A stretch of DNA of 60,000 nucleotides from Takakia lepidozioides. Lineage: Eukaryota; Streptophyta; Takakiopsida; Takakiales; Takakiaceae. The DNA lies in NCBI GenBank assembly GCA_030704615.1, contig CM060732.1:25050001-25110000 (forward strand), read 5' to 3'. The translations under genes and the position numbers were made by a program. Of this stretch, positions 41,700 through 52,814 are shown piece by piece. Below the pieces are notes generated by a model. It did no database searches and had not been told where the DNA came from. It worked only from the letters and a program-made list of their open reading frames with translations. Every line of letters begins with the position of its first letter. The stretch's first letter is position 1.

Positions 41700-42270
41700 A
41701 CCCCCAAAGGCCCTAAACCTAAATCTAAAAAGCCCTGCCATCGCTGCCTGCGACCCCCACTCATCGTAAACTGCGACGCGGTTTTTTGGATTTATGAGGC
41801 CGAGGGTCGCAAACGGCGACGACAAGCCGTCGCAAACAGTGACCTGTTTTTTTGTTTTGAAAGAATAGGGCAGCCGGGTTGTTTGCGACGCCCGGCCATC
41901 GCAGGGGCCTTTTGCCCTTCATGCCACCATGCGACGGCCAGACATCGCATTAAAGGGCTGTGATGAAATAAATGGCAAAAAATGGCTGCTTTTTTTTCGG
42001 CTTGGGACGACCGGCCAGAAAGGGCTGCCTTCTGCCCTTCGCTGGGGGGCGACGCTTGGGCGTTGCACGGAAGGGCTGCCTGCTGCTCTTCATCCACCCG
42101 TGCGATAGGCGTTGCCGCCTAGCCCCGGCGCTAGGTGGCGACCCGTGGGGTTTGGCTGCGACGGCCCGGCGTCGCAAACAGGCTCCGCGGGGTTGGCGTC
42201 GCACGCTCGGCGCGCGCGGGGCGTTGGGGCGCGGCTGACATCGCAAACCCCCCCCCCATTTGCTGTAGTG
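41700..42270. repeat. CACTA right subterminal repeats and terminus
   Basis: GC-rich sequence holds many GTCGCAAAC and GCGACGxCC motifs in both orientations (for example TCGCAAACGGCGACG, GCGACGGCCCGGCGTCGCAA). Arrays of such short motifs near the ends bind the transposase in CACTA elements. The last bases, ATTTGCTGTAGTG (42258-42270), are the inverse of CACTACAGCAAAT, the CACTA terminus. The next three bases, AGT, would be one copy of the 3-bp target duplication. The left partner was not found. Confidence 0.8.
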
Positions 42271-42435
42271 AGTCCAATCTCCTATGTATCCAGTGCAATT
42301 TCCTATGTATCCAAGTGTGTCTCCTATGTCGAGGCCCAAGTGCAACCTCTAGGTTAGCCTGTGTTGTTGGCCCATTGTCCAATGTCATCTAAGTCCAAGT
42401 GCATCAATATATGAAGCAAGCCATATCTAATCATT

Positions 42436-42745
42436 TTTTTTCCACAGAGCCTATGACCAGATTTGAACTGGAGACCTTTCCCTTGATATCTCTCCCGTCG
42501 AGGCTCCAACCGTTGTCCCAGGAATGCCCACTTTGCCATTTTTGCTATTTTTTGTGAATTTCCAGCGACCAAAAGCACTTGGAATTCCACATCTCCCACA
42601 CCGCAGGTCCAGACTTCATGAGACCAAGCCCGTGCACCCCTCTTCGTTGAGGGCTTTCCAATGGTACCAAGCACCAGCGCCGGGGCCTCGCGGTTTGGGA
42701 CATCTCAACGTGACAAAACAAAACAAAACAAAACAAACGTCTTGC
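42436..42745 (-). mobile_element. SINE-like copy 1
   Basis: Minus strand: an (AAAAC)n-type tract complement (GTTTTGTTTTG), then AGATCTCCCAAACC, GGAATTCCAAGTGCTTTTGG and GGGACAACGGTTGGAGCC. A B-box-like CAGTTCAAATCTGGTCATAG and GGCTCTGTGGAAAAAAAA complete it. The last part resembles the T arm of a tRNA (GGTTCAAAT core). An A-box is not clear, so the tRNA origin is tentative. Confidence 0.5.
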
Positions 42746-43127
42746 TTCATAGATTGACTAGGGTAGCCTGTGCCGTTGGCCCAAGTGTCCAGTGTCATCT
42801 AAGTCCAAGTGCAATCCCCTATGTATTTAGAGACCCTCATGTTTTGGAGATCTAGGCCTAGGGTAGCCTGCGCCATTGGCCCATGTGTGAAGAATTGAAA
42901 TCTAAGCCTAAGTATAATTTCTTATGTGTCCAAGTGAGTCTCCTATGTCAAGGCCCCAGTGCGACCTCTAGTGTAGCCTGTGCCGTTGGCCCATGTGTGA
43001 AGAATTGAAATCTAAGCCCAAGTGCAATCTTCTATTCATGTATCCAAGTTCATCTCCCATGTACAGGCCTAAGTGTCCAGTGTCATCTAAGTCCAAGTGC
43101 AATCCCATATCTGATCATTTCTTTTTT

Positions 43128-43412
43128 AAGAGAGGCTACGACCAGATTTGAACCAGAGACCTTTCCCTTGATATCTCTCCCATCGAGGCTCCAACCATTG
43201 TCCCAAGAATGCCCACTTTGCCATTTTTGCTATTTTTTGTGAATTTCCAGCGACGAAAAGTACTTGGAATTCCGTATCTCCCACACCGCAAGCCGGTGCA
43301 CCCCTCCTCGTCGAGGGCTTTCCAATGGCACCAAGCACTAGGGCTGGGGCCCGCGGTTTGGGAGATCTCAACGACGCTACAAAACAAAACAAAACAAAAC
43401 AAACATCTCGCT
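43128..43412 (-). mobile_element. SINE-like copy 2
   Basis: The order is the same as in copy 1, with GGTTCAAATCTGGTCGTAGC at 43136-43155 and the (AAAAC)n tract at 43380-43402 on the plus strand. A deletion removes the CATGATTTTTGGACC segment. Confidence 0.5.
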
Positions 43413-44440
43413 TCATATATTGACTAGGGTAGCCTGCGCCATTGGCCCATGTGTGAAGAATTGAAATCGAAGTCCAAGTGCAATCCAGTACGAAGCTCAA
43501 GACGACTGCAAATAGGGTTAGGGCTGGTTGGGAGAAGGAACGCACTCGTATCGTCTCCTATGTCAAGGCCCATGTGTGAAGAATTGAAATCTAAGCCCAA
43601 GTGTAATTTCTTATGTATCTAAGTGGGTCTCCTATGTTGAGGCCCAAGTGCGACCTCTAGTGTAGCCTATGCCATGTGTGGAGAATTGAAATCTAAGCCC
43701 AAGTTCAATCTTCTATTCATGTATCCAAGTGCATCTCCCATGTACAGGCCCAAGTGTCCGAGGTCATGTAAGCCTAAGTGCAATCTCCTATGCATTCAAG
43801 TGCGTCTCCTACATCTAGGCCCAAGTATGACCTCCAAGGTAGCCTGTACCGTTGGCCCAAGTGTCGAGTGCCATCTAAGTCCAAGTGCAATCCCCTGTGT
43901 ATCCAAGTGCATCTCCTATGTTGATGCCCAAATGCGACCTCTAGGGTAGCCTGTGCCATTGGTCCAAGTGTCCAGTGTCATCTAAGCCCAAGTGTAAGAT
44001 CTTCTATGTATCCCAGTGCATCTCCTATGTCGAGGCCCAAGTGCGACCTCTATTGTAGCCTAAGCCGTTGGCCCATGTGTGAAGAATTGAAACCTAAGAC
44101 CAAGTGCAATTTCCTATGTATCCAAGTGCGTCTCCTATGTTGTGGCCCATCTAAGCCTAAATGCAATCTTCTATTCATGTATCCGAGTGCATTTCCCATG
44201 TGGAGGCCCAAGTGTCCAATGTCATTTAAAATCTCATATGTATCTGAGTACGTCTCCCATGTCAAGGCCCCATTTATTCTTTTCCATGAATTTATTGAAT
44301 ACTAATATATCAATGTATCTCCCATCGAGGCTCCAATCATTCTTCCAAGAAATCCCACTTTCAAGCTATTTTTGGGAATTTCCAGCGACCAAAAGCACTT
44401 GAAATTCCAAATCTGCCACATGATGGGCCAATCATAGCTC

Positions 44441-44650
44441 CAGGAAAGCCCACTTTGCTATTTTTTTTCGAATTTCCAGCGACCCAAAGCACTTGGAATT
44501 CCATATCTCCCACACCGCCGGTCCAAAAATCATGAGACCAAGCCCATGCACCCCTCCTCATCGAGGGCTTTCCAACGGCACCAAGCACCCGCGCTGGGGC
44601 CCGCGGTTTGGGAGATCTCAACGACGCTACAAAACAAAACAAAACAAACG
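44441..44650 (-). mobile_element. SINE-like copy 3 (lacks the B-box end)
   Basis: This copy has the AGATCTCCCAAACCGCGGGC start, GGAATTCCAAGTGCTTTGGG and the (AAAAC)n tract. It stops at AAAAAAAATAGCAAAGTGGGC without the tRNA-like part. A related shorter fragment lies at 44370-44440. Confidence 0.45.
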
Positions 44651-45261
44651 TCTCGCTTCATATATTGACTAGGATAGCCTGTGCCGTTGGCCCAAGTGTC
44701 CACTGTCATCTAAGTCCAAGTGCAATCCCCTATGTATCAAAATTCGTCTCCTGTGTCGAGGCCCAAATGAAACCTCTAGGGTAGCCTTTGCCGTTGGCCC
44801 AAGTGTCCAATGTCATCTAAGTAAGTTTTTTTCCACAGAGCCTATGACCAGATTTGAACCGAAGACCTTTTCCCTTGATATCTCCAAGTGCTATCCCCTA
44901 TATATCCAAGTGTGTCTCCTATGTGGAGGCTCAAATGCGACCTCTAGGGTAGCTTGTGCTGTTGGCCCAAATGCCCAGTGTCATCTAAGCCCAAGTGCAA
45001 GATCTCATATGTACTCTAGTGCGTCTCCTAAGTGAGGCCCAAGTGCGACCTCTGGGTAGCCTGTGCCGTTGGCCCAAGTGTCCACTGTCATCTAAGTCAT
45101 CTAAGTCTAATGATTTAACCATATCTAATCATTTTTTTTTCCACATAGCCTATGACCAGATTTGAACCGGAGACCTCTCCCTTGTTGTCCCTCCCGTCAA
45201 GGTTCCAACCATTCTCCCAAGAATGCCCACTTTGCTATTTTTCCCAAATTTCCAATGGCCC

Positions 45262-45570
45262 AATGTCATCTAAGTAAGTTTTTTTTCCACAGAGCCTACA
45301 ACCAAATTTGAACCGGAGACCTTTCCCTTGATATCTCTCCCGTCGAGGCTCCAACCATTGTCCCAGGAATGCCCACTTTGCCATTTTTGCTATTTTTTGT
45401 GAATTTCCAGCGACCAAAAGTGCTTGGAATTCCACATCTCCCTCACCGCTCGTCCAAAAATCAAGCAAGCCGGTGCACCCCTCCTCGTCGGGGGCTTTCC
45501 AACGGCACCAAGCACCCGCGCTGGGGCCCGCGGTTTGGGAGATCTCAACGACGCTACAAAACAAAACAAA
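45262..45570 (-). mobile_element. SINE-like copy 4
   Basis: A near full copy has GGTTCAAATTTGGTTGTAGG at 45298-45317 and CTCTGTGGAAAAAAAA before it on the plus-strand side. The (AAAAC)n tract is short (45556-45570). A partial copy with its own B-box-like block lies just left at 45130-45200, and another at 44828-44885. Confidence 0.5.
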
Positions 45571-46194
45571 CGTCTCGATTCATATATTGACTAGGGTAGC
45601 CTATGCCATTTGGCCCAATCATCGAAGTCCAAGTGCAATCCCCTATGTATCAAAGTGCGTCTCCTATGTCGAGGCCCAAAAAGTGTAATCTTTTATGTAT
45701 CCAAGTGCATCCCCTGTGTAGAGGCCCAAGTGTCCACTGTCATTTAAGACCAAGTGCAATTTCTTATGTATCCCAGTGTGTCTCGTATGTCGAGGCCCAA
45801 GTGCGACCTCTAGTGTAGCCTATGCCGTTGGCCCATGTGTGAAAAATTGAAATCTAAGCCCAAGTGCATCTCCCATGTAGAGGCCCAAGTGCGACCTCCA
45901 GTGTCCAATGTCATGTAAGTCCAAGTGCAATCCCAAAGCCCACTTTGCTATTTGTGCAATCTCTCTCTTGTCGAGGCTTCATATATTGATATATCCACTT
46001 TGCTATTTTTCATGAATTTCCAACTACCAAAAACACTTGAAATTTCAAAGCTGCCACATGATGGGCCAATCATAGCTCTAGGAAAGCCCACTTTGCTATT
46101 TTTTTTAAAATTTCCGAATCTCCTATGTCGTGGCCCAAATGCAACCTCGAGGGTAGCCTTTGTCGTTGGCCCAAGTGTCCAATGTCATCTAAGT

Positions 46195-46505
46195 AAGTTT
46201 TTTTCCATAGAGCCTATGACCAGATTTGAACCAGAGACCTTTCCCTTGATATCTCTCCCGTCGAGGCTCCAACCATTGTCCCAGGAATGCCCACTTTGCC
46301 ATTTTTGCTATGTCTTGTGAATTTCCAGCGACCAAAAGTACTTGGAATTCCACATCTCCCTCACCGCTTGTCCAAAAATCATGAGACCAAGCTGGTGCCC
46401 CCCTCCTCCTCAAGGGCTTTCCAACGGCACCAAGCACCCGCGCCGGGGCCCCGCGGTTTGGGAGATCTCAACGACGCTACAAAACAAAACAAAACGAAAC
46501 AAACG
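46195..46505 (-). mobile_element. SINE-like copy 5
   Basis: A full copy has GGTTCAAATCTGGTCATAGG at 46211-46230, GGAATTCCAAGTACTTTTGG in the body and an (AAAAC)n tract at 46479-46503. It closes the array on the right. Confidence 0.5.
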
Positions 46506-46520
46506 TCTTGATTCATATAT

Positions 46521-47340
46521 TAGTTTCATCATGTATATGAATGTTGTGTTTCTACATGCATTCTCGCTCTCTCCTCTTCAGAGTCTCTTATAATGTTAAT
46601 GTCTACCACTCCCTCGTTGGTCACCTTGTAGGCATTATCATGCATGTTTCTTATATCACCCACCTCTAAAAGGGGTCGGGCAGTAGTTGCAAGGCGAAGT
46701 GGCATTTAGTTACGCCCGCTTTGGTTGGAGTCTTCTCTCTCTTTTGCTGATTAGTTTTTAGTGATTAGGTAGACACTTTGTATAAATCAACTCTCGGTAA
46801 TGGTGATACTCACGGTTCGAAGTGCACAAGTATTTCCTAGTCCCAATGTTGTTAAATCTCTTCATGCTATCAACGCCTCTAGGTTAAGAGACCTCATACC
46901 TTTTACAAGTGATCTAGGAACAGTGATGAGTTCTCCGTTATTTCTACAAGAGAGATAGATGACACCGGCCAAAGCCGGCCTAAAGAGCCACTTCATTTTG
47001 CAGCTACTACCCCCTTCCGGGGTGGGTAACACTTTTAGATGAGTTTAGAATGACTTGAAGTAGTGAGCGAGCTAGAGATAAAACCCTTAATCTAAGAGAT
47101 CAGAAATGAATTAGTTTAATTACTAGGACTCATTTCCAAGGATGTCGAATTACAACAACGTGTATGAGTTGAATAAAAATACTAAACTAATAGAAGCATC
47201 TAATGTACTATTCAACCTGTTGATTTCGAATCAAGAACATCCTAACGAGAGAGATGTTATGGCACTTAGTTGTGGATGACCCAAGTCATGCAATACAAGA
47301 CATGGAGGAGGAGACGCAATATCAATTATGATATTTTACT
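46521..47340. other. AT-rich stretch without recognised genes
   Basis: No motif-bearing open frame was found. The stretch may belong to the same decayed copia element as the next feature. Confidence 0.3.
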
Positions 47341-47720
47341 ATTATTAATTTAGCGGTCAAAGATTAGATCATTCCATATATGGATTCAGCTCCGGCAAAA
47401 TCTTGGAACTGCAAGCTGGAAAAGTTGTTCAAGTTTAATACCATCACACGAAGACTGATACTGAGAAACAAGATTTAGAACTTGAGAATGGATGAGGGCT
47501 GAATGAGTTTTTCTCATGGTAAAGGATTTGGTGGTTCAAATTGTCCGGTTGGAGACACTATTTGTGAAGATCAAATTGTACTAATAGCTTTAAATGCTCT
47601 TCCAGCCTTCAAAAAAATATGAAGCATTTGCGCATGATGTTGCTTCATAAGACAACTTGTCAAGCTTCGACAAACTCGAAAATAAGCTCTCATAAGAATC
47701 TCACTGAAGAGAGTTCAAAG
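47341..47720 (+). pseudogene. Ty1/copia Gag-like remnant
   Basis: With several stops, the plus strand reads LFKFNTIT, then LNEFFSHGKGFGG and EDQIVLIALNALPAFKKYEA, then LSSFDKLENKL. The L..F...L...G..I.dedqv..iL.aLP pattern is that of copia Gag (UBN2/DUF4219 type). It is short and degenerate, so the call is tentative. It is opposite in orientation to the copia pol pieces on the right. Confidence 0.4.
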
Positions 47721-48240
47721 GCGTGATCGGATGATGAAGCGTTGTTGATTAAGCTCATAAAACTGATGAGTGAAGAAGATAAATTGGCTGGCTTCAAATA
47801 TAAAAAGCAGCGTCAACGACTAGGTATACATCTATTGAGTTTGTACTTTGGTCCAAAGTTTATTTGAAGAAGCGTAACGAGGCAGACAAAACCAAACCAA
47901 CCAATCAGCTAATATTGTTTAGGACAAAACTGAAGAAGAAGAAGTTGTGTAGTTGAGGGCTGATTAATGTGGGTGGGAGGTGCAGGCATGAGGTCTTACG
48001 TATTAAACATACTTGTAGTTATCACAACTAATCACTCGATTAATCTTGGTAGACCTTATGCTAAGATCATCAACTCACTGTTACAATTACCAGACCATCA
48101 ATGCAAAACGACGTTTGCAGCATGCAACATTTACAAAGAATTTGATATCCTCAGCTTCTCGGCTATTACTAGTCAATCCATTGGTAGCAAGTGAATCTAA
48201 TCACTGTACATGACTACTCTATCACATAGAACTAAAGAGA
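47721..48240. other. Stretch without recognised genes
   Basis: One 75-codon plus-strand frame (47967-48194) has no family motif. Nothing else was identified. Confidence 0.3.
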
Positions 48241-48469
48241 GTCTACCTACCATTCTGCAACATCTGACAAACGTAACAAGAACAAAAACTAGCAAAATAG
48301 AGTCTCGGGGGAAGACAATCTTGAATGGTAAGGCGGGAAGAATGGTAAGTCACTATCTGAGTAATCTTGGGGGTGACTATGACCTGTAGGTAATGCGCAC
48401 TAGTTAACTGGATTCGGAATATCCAACACTCCCACTCAGTGAGCCAATGAGCATTGCACTCATCACGAT

Positions 48470-48945
48470 GCATGCTACTCCCACTCAAATGATCATGGAT
48501 CACTGGTGCAAGACCAAGTAAGCCACACATACGCTGAAATTTCTCTGCACTCAAACCTTAGTAAAGATATTGACAATTGATCACGTGTGGGCACATATGA
48601 AATATGAATCTCCCCTTCGCTGAGCTTGTGATATTGAATATCTATGTATTTAGTACGCTTTGAGAACTCGGGGTTGTGAGCGAGCTTGATGCAGCCCTGG
48701 CTATCGGATAGAAGCAGGGTAGGTGAACGCTACGGATATCCAACACTTGCAAGTAGACGGTGAAGCCAAGTAATTTCTTTGGTGGCCACAAAGTTAGCCA
48801 CGTACTCGGCCTCAGTGATACTGCCTGCTGTGCACCCTTGTTTCTGAGACCCCCAAGCAATGGGACGATGTTTAGGAAAAGAATGTAGCCACTTCGAGAT
48901 TTTCGATCATCAAGGTTTGCTCCATAATCTGCATCACAATAGGCA
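48470..48945 (-). pseudogene. Ty1/copia RNase H (C-terminal end of pol)
   Basis: The minus strand reads LTAYCDADYGANLDDRKSRS and GYILFLN, the diagnostic copia RNase H start. In another frame TKYIDIQYHKLSEGEIHI and YVPTRDQLSIFTK follow, then LSAEKFQRMCGLLGL, the usual end of copia pol. Frameshifts between 48640 and 48860 break it. Its upstream partner, the reverse transcriptase, lies at 57334-58860 on the same strand. The two are separated only by the hAT insertion, and the reading frame is continuous across the 8-bp duplication. Confidence 0.82.
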
Positions 48946-49037
48946 GTAAGGACTAGTGTTGGACCGGTATATAGGTCTTGGGTGGGTATCAACTAGGGTA
49001 AGGCTAATGGTATGAAGGATCATACCAGTGTAAAGCT

Positions 49038-49530
49038 AGAACCCCGATGCAAGGATATGCTCTCCTCCTCTGCGGGTTAAGAGGGGGTTAAGTCATGCAC
49101 AAGGGATTGTAAGCTATAGAACTTTGCCAAGCCGACAGGGAAGGGTCAATTGCAGACCACACATACAATCTAAGCCAATCGTTGCACGCAGCAAAGCATC
49201 AACACAGTTTCATCCAGCGTCCTTCACACATCCACTGCACCAGTTTGTACACCAAAACATCCTGCCTAAGCCTAATGATCTCTTCATTTAAATAATCGGG
49301 AGAGGCTAATCTGGAGATCCAGATGCAGCACTCTTATTGGACATGCAGATTACAAGACCTCACATCCGCCAGCTCAGTTTCCAGGTTGGCTTATCTCGTG
49401 ACTGTTAACGTAGGACAATCACATAACCAAAGATAGTCCTTGTTATCATTAATGTCCAACAACCCCATGCTTTTCATCCAAGGGACTGACAGGAGAGTAT
49501 ATGCACCGCCATGGAATCTGGAGCTCCACA
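49038..49530 (-). repeat. LTR (3' LTR) of the Ty3 element inside the hAT
   Basis: This is a direct copy of 56193-56638. In minus orientation it begins TGTGGAGCTCCAG. It has a 31-bp segment near 49432-49462 and a 13-bp segment near 49079-49091 absent from the partner. No clear 5-bp duplication was found at its outer side. Confidence 0.75.
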
Positions 49531-49959
49531 TATGTAAAGCTTGCCCTCGCTAGGAAAGCGAGCTCCTGCGAGCTAACTGAAATACCGAACTTCCGAAGCT
49601 AAGTAAATCACACCATACCTAATACTAGCATCCGGCGTGAGAGGGATGAAAAAACCCTCAGCGAGAAAACCTTGCACCTGCAAAATGGGCTAAGGGTAAA
49701 ACTCGCCCCTATCACGTTACAATAGTGATGCAAAAACATAACACAAAGCTAAAGCCTGTGCTAAGTTTGTCCACCTCCACTAACACCAGATGGCGCAGGT
49801 CTGCAATAGACCATTATTTGCACACCATACAACACCAGAGATGGCCACTGTTTGAACCATCAAAAAGCATATAAGAGAGGCCATAGCGTGAACCTCCAGA
49901 AAACACACAAGACAGCAACACTCCAACCTTTAATCCCTGCACTCAATCACACACAAAAA
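49531..49959 (-). other. 3' untranslated stretch of the Ty3 element
   Basis: No motif-bearing frame is visible. A GCGAGGGCAAGCTTTACATA segment (minus strand) abuts the LTR where a polypurine tract would be expected, but it is not purine-rich. Confidence 0.35.
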
Positions 49960-51250
49960 TCAGCCAGTCGTCCTGCCTTCTACATTGAGGCAGGTTAGAT
50001 CGAAGACCAATCGGCTGTGCACCAGGGAGTCCACATGCACAGGGTGAGTTATGGGTGGCGTGGAATGATGTTGGGGAAGCAACAGGAATTTCCTCCCACG
50101 AAATTTTTCAGTGATGAGATAAGGACCCTCAATGCGTTTCGAAGCTTTGGAGATAATTTTCCCATATTGCAGACGGACACACACAGTTTGGCCCACCAAG
50201 AATTCTTCTGAGTAGTGAACTTTCCTGTTGTAGTTACGAGCCTGCATAGCCCGAGCCGGAGAAATATTAGTCCTGGCCTTAGTCTCAAAGACAAGCCGTT
50301 TGGAAAGCATAGCATCCACAAATTGCTGCCAATCAGTGGGCTCTACAATGGGAGTGAGCAACGGAGTATTATTCAGGGGAGTGCAAGCCTTTCTACCATA
50401 GAGTAACTCAAATGGAGAATACCTGGTGGTAGAGTGTACAAAGGTCCGATAAGCAAAAATCAGAGTGGGTAGAGTAGTATCCCAATCACCCAAGAGTTAC
50501 CCTGTCTTCTCAAGCATAGCGCACATTATGATTGAACCTTTCAGTCAAGCCATTGCATTGAGGATGATAGGGTAGTATGCTTAACACCCAAATTAAAACA
50601 CACAATCTGCATGAGCTGATTACAAAATTCAGAGCCTTGATCGGTGAGGATCTCTTGGGGACAGCCATGGCGCAAGATGACCTTGTTGAAAAAGAACTGT
50701 GCCACCGTGTCTGCATCCTTAGCAGCCAAGGGTTGAACCTAAACCCACTTAGATAGGTAATCAGTTGCCACAATAATGTAACAATGTCCCTTAATCGTAG
50801 GCTGGAGTGGCCCAACAAGATCTAGGCCCACTCTGGCGAATGGTTCAGACACCGAAATGGGTTGCAAGGCAAGTGAAGGACGGGCCCTAGGAAGCAGTGT
50901 CTGAGAGTGGCACTCCACTCAGCAAGAGATAAAGCGTTGTAACATCTTGAACCATCCTTTCCAATGATACCTCTCTTGGAGCCTCTTCAAGGTCTTAGTG
51001 ATGCCCAAGTGACCAGCAAAAGCAGAAGAATGATGCAACTCAAGCAACTCTGAAACTGAATCCCTACTAGGAACCTCCATAGCAGGGGTCTGACCTTCCA
51101 AGGCAATCCTCATGAACAGTTTACCTTCACATGCCTCACAATGGAGAAAATGATAGTTAACCTGTCTTTGAGTAGCCTTGGATATGCCTGGAAGTTGAGT
51201 GCTGGTCATGCACTTATGGAGTAGAGCCAAATGCAACTGATTCTCCATAC
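49960..51250 (-). pseudogene. Ty3 integrase (minus strand)
   Basis: The zinc domain lies at 51248-50919 (LHHSSAFAGHLGITKTL with the closing FISC, a stop, then VEC). The catalytic core follows with GLDLVGPLQP, EILTDQGSEF and NGLTERFN, in two frames to 50510. The C-terminal part is 50493-49960: GDWDTTLPTLIFAYRTF, YSPFELLYGRKACTP, KRIEGPYLITEKF. Stops inside the HHCC motif and after WV, plus frame changes, make it inactive. The DDE residues themselves are still readable. Integrase inserts the DNA copy into the genome. Confidence 0.85.
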
Positions 51251-51700
51251 CTGTACACTTAGCAAGACCAATGAGTAGTGGGTTAATATGAGGCCCGCCT
51301 CTGTGTTCTCCTATAACATAAGAGTCTCATACCACATCTGAACATGGTCATGGAGGTAACAGGCAGGGCTGAAGCGCAAGTCCTAAGGGGAATAGATCAC
51401 TATGGTAGCTATGGAAAAGACAGAATGCCCCTAGGCTAAGAAGATACAACCACTCTGAAATCTGCAGATGTGAACTGCTGCACAACCTTCCACCCACAAG
51501 ATGATCAACCAGGGTCAAATGTCATGAGATCCATCCAATAAGTTCATAGACCTAGGCATTTCATCAAGCAAGCTACAAAACAAAAGCTGATCGTCAGTAA
51601 GGATAGAAGTAGGAACAGATGCAGGTAAAGCAATTAAATCATCAAGAGAAGAGTAAGGGGCGTGGGAACCTTTGTTTCCCCTCTTGTCAATGCATCAACG
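51251..51700 (-). other. RNase H to integrase linker, degraded
   Basis: Stops interrupt a sparse frame with GNKGSHAPYSSLDDLIALP near 51690-51610, the usual place of the DALSRR linker. The rest is not recognisable. Confidence 0.4.
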
Positions 51701-52814
51701 TTACCATTTTTTTGCCTTTTTATAAACAATGTCATATTCAAACCCTTGTAGAAGAAGAGACCAGCGAGCCAATCTACCTGATAATTTGCGTGGAGTTTTC
51801 AAGGCTTTGAGAGGCAGGTGGTCAGTCTCAACAGTAAAATAACAACCATGTAAATACTGACGGAAGTGCTTAACATCAAATATAACTGCAAGGCCTTCCT
51901 TATCGGTAATGCTATAATTTCTCTCATGCTTGTCGAGCCTTCTAGATGCATAAGCAACAACATGCTCACGACCATCCTTCTTCTGGCTTAGGATGGCTGA
52001 AACAGCTAGGTCACTAACATCAGTCTGCAATAGAAAGGGAATGGAAAAATCAGGAAATATGAGTATAGGAGCAGAAGTCAAGGCTATCTTGAGTCTCTCA
52101 AAGGCCAACGCTTCTGCTTTACCCCACTGAAATTTAACATCTTTGCAAAGCAAGTAAAACAAGGGACCAACTAGCTTAACAAAATGAAGGATGAACCTTC
52201 TATAATAAGACGCAAGGCCTAAGAATGCTCTTACACAATGTTTGTCCTTCGGGATAGGAAAATCCCAAACTGCCTGGACTTTGGTTAAGTTAGGTTTGAT
52301 GCCATCCCCACAAAGGACGTGTCCCAAAAAGCGCAACTCCAGCATACAAAAATCACATTTATTTGCCTTAACTTTAAGTCCAGCACTTCGTAACCTGCTC
52401 ATGACTCTTTGTAGGTCCAAAAGGTGAGATGCAAAGCTGCTGGAATAAGAGCACATTCCCATCTTAAATTACCAAGGACCACGTCCATGAGCCTTTGGAA
52501 GGTAGCAGTGGCATTACAAAGCCAAACGACATGGTTTCGTACTGAAAGAGACCATACCTGCAGGTAAATGCAGTCTTTTCTTTGGAGTCCTCCGTTAGTG
52601 GAACTTGCCAGAACCCAGAGGCTAAATCAAGGGAAGAAAAAATAGTTGCCCCATTAAGTTGGTCTAGGGTCTCGTTGATACGTGGCAGGGGATAGACATC
52701 CTTTTTAGTCATCGCATTCAACCTTCGAAAGTCCACACAGAAGCGTGTGGTGCCATCTTTCTTCCCCACAAGCACAATGGGACTAGCCCAGGGGGAAACA
52801 TAAGGTTTTATCAC
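51701..52814 (-). pseudogene. Ty3 reverse transcriptase and RNase H lacking the YxDD motif
   Basis: RT starts MIKPYVSPWASPIVLVGKKD and holds TRFCVDFRRLNAMTKKDVYP and FSSLDLASGFWQVPL. Near 52510-52440, in shifting frames, CNATATFQRLMDVVLGNLRW runs into ECALIPAALHLLDL: the expected nine-residue Y-x-D-D strand is missing at this point. The thumb and RNase H follow (GLASYYRRFILHF, LLQTDVSDLAVSAILSQ, ETDHLPLKALKTP). Loss of the catalytic aspartates makes the enzyme inactive whatever the frame. The rest of the domain order is normal for Ty3. Confidence 0.85.

Larger units (their letters stand above)
42271..46200. repeat. Irregular tandem array of about 105-bp units
   Basis: Units read GTAGCCTGTGCCGTTGGCCC, AAGTGTCCAGTGTCATCTAA, GTCCAAGTGCAATC with CTATGTATCCAAGTGCGTC, and TCCTATGTCGAGGCCCAAGT with GCGACCTCTAG. 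About twenty or more full and partial units occur, broken by the short interspersed elements below. Open frames over the array are repeat-derived. It may be a satellite-like remnant or part of a large non-coding element. Confidence 0.75.

Noticed and set aside
42436-46238. Functional tRNA gene from the GGTTCAAATCTGGTC blocks
   Set aside because: No complete cloverleaf or clear A box could be drawn, and the block recurs several times within a repeat body. It is better read as a tRNA-derived piece of an interspersed element.
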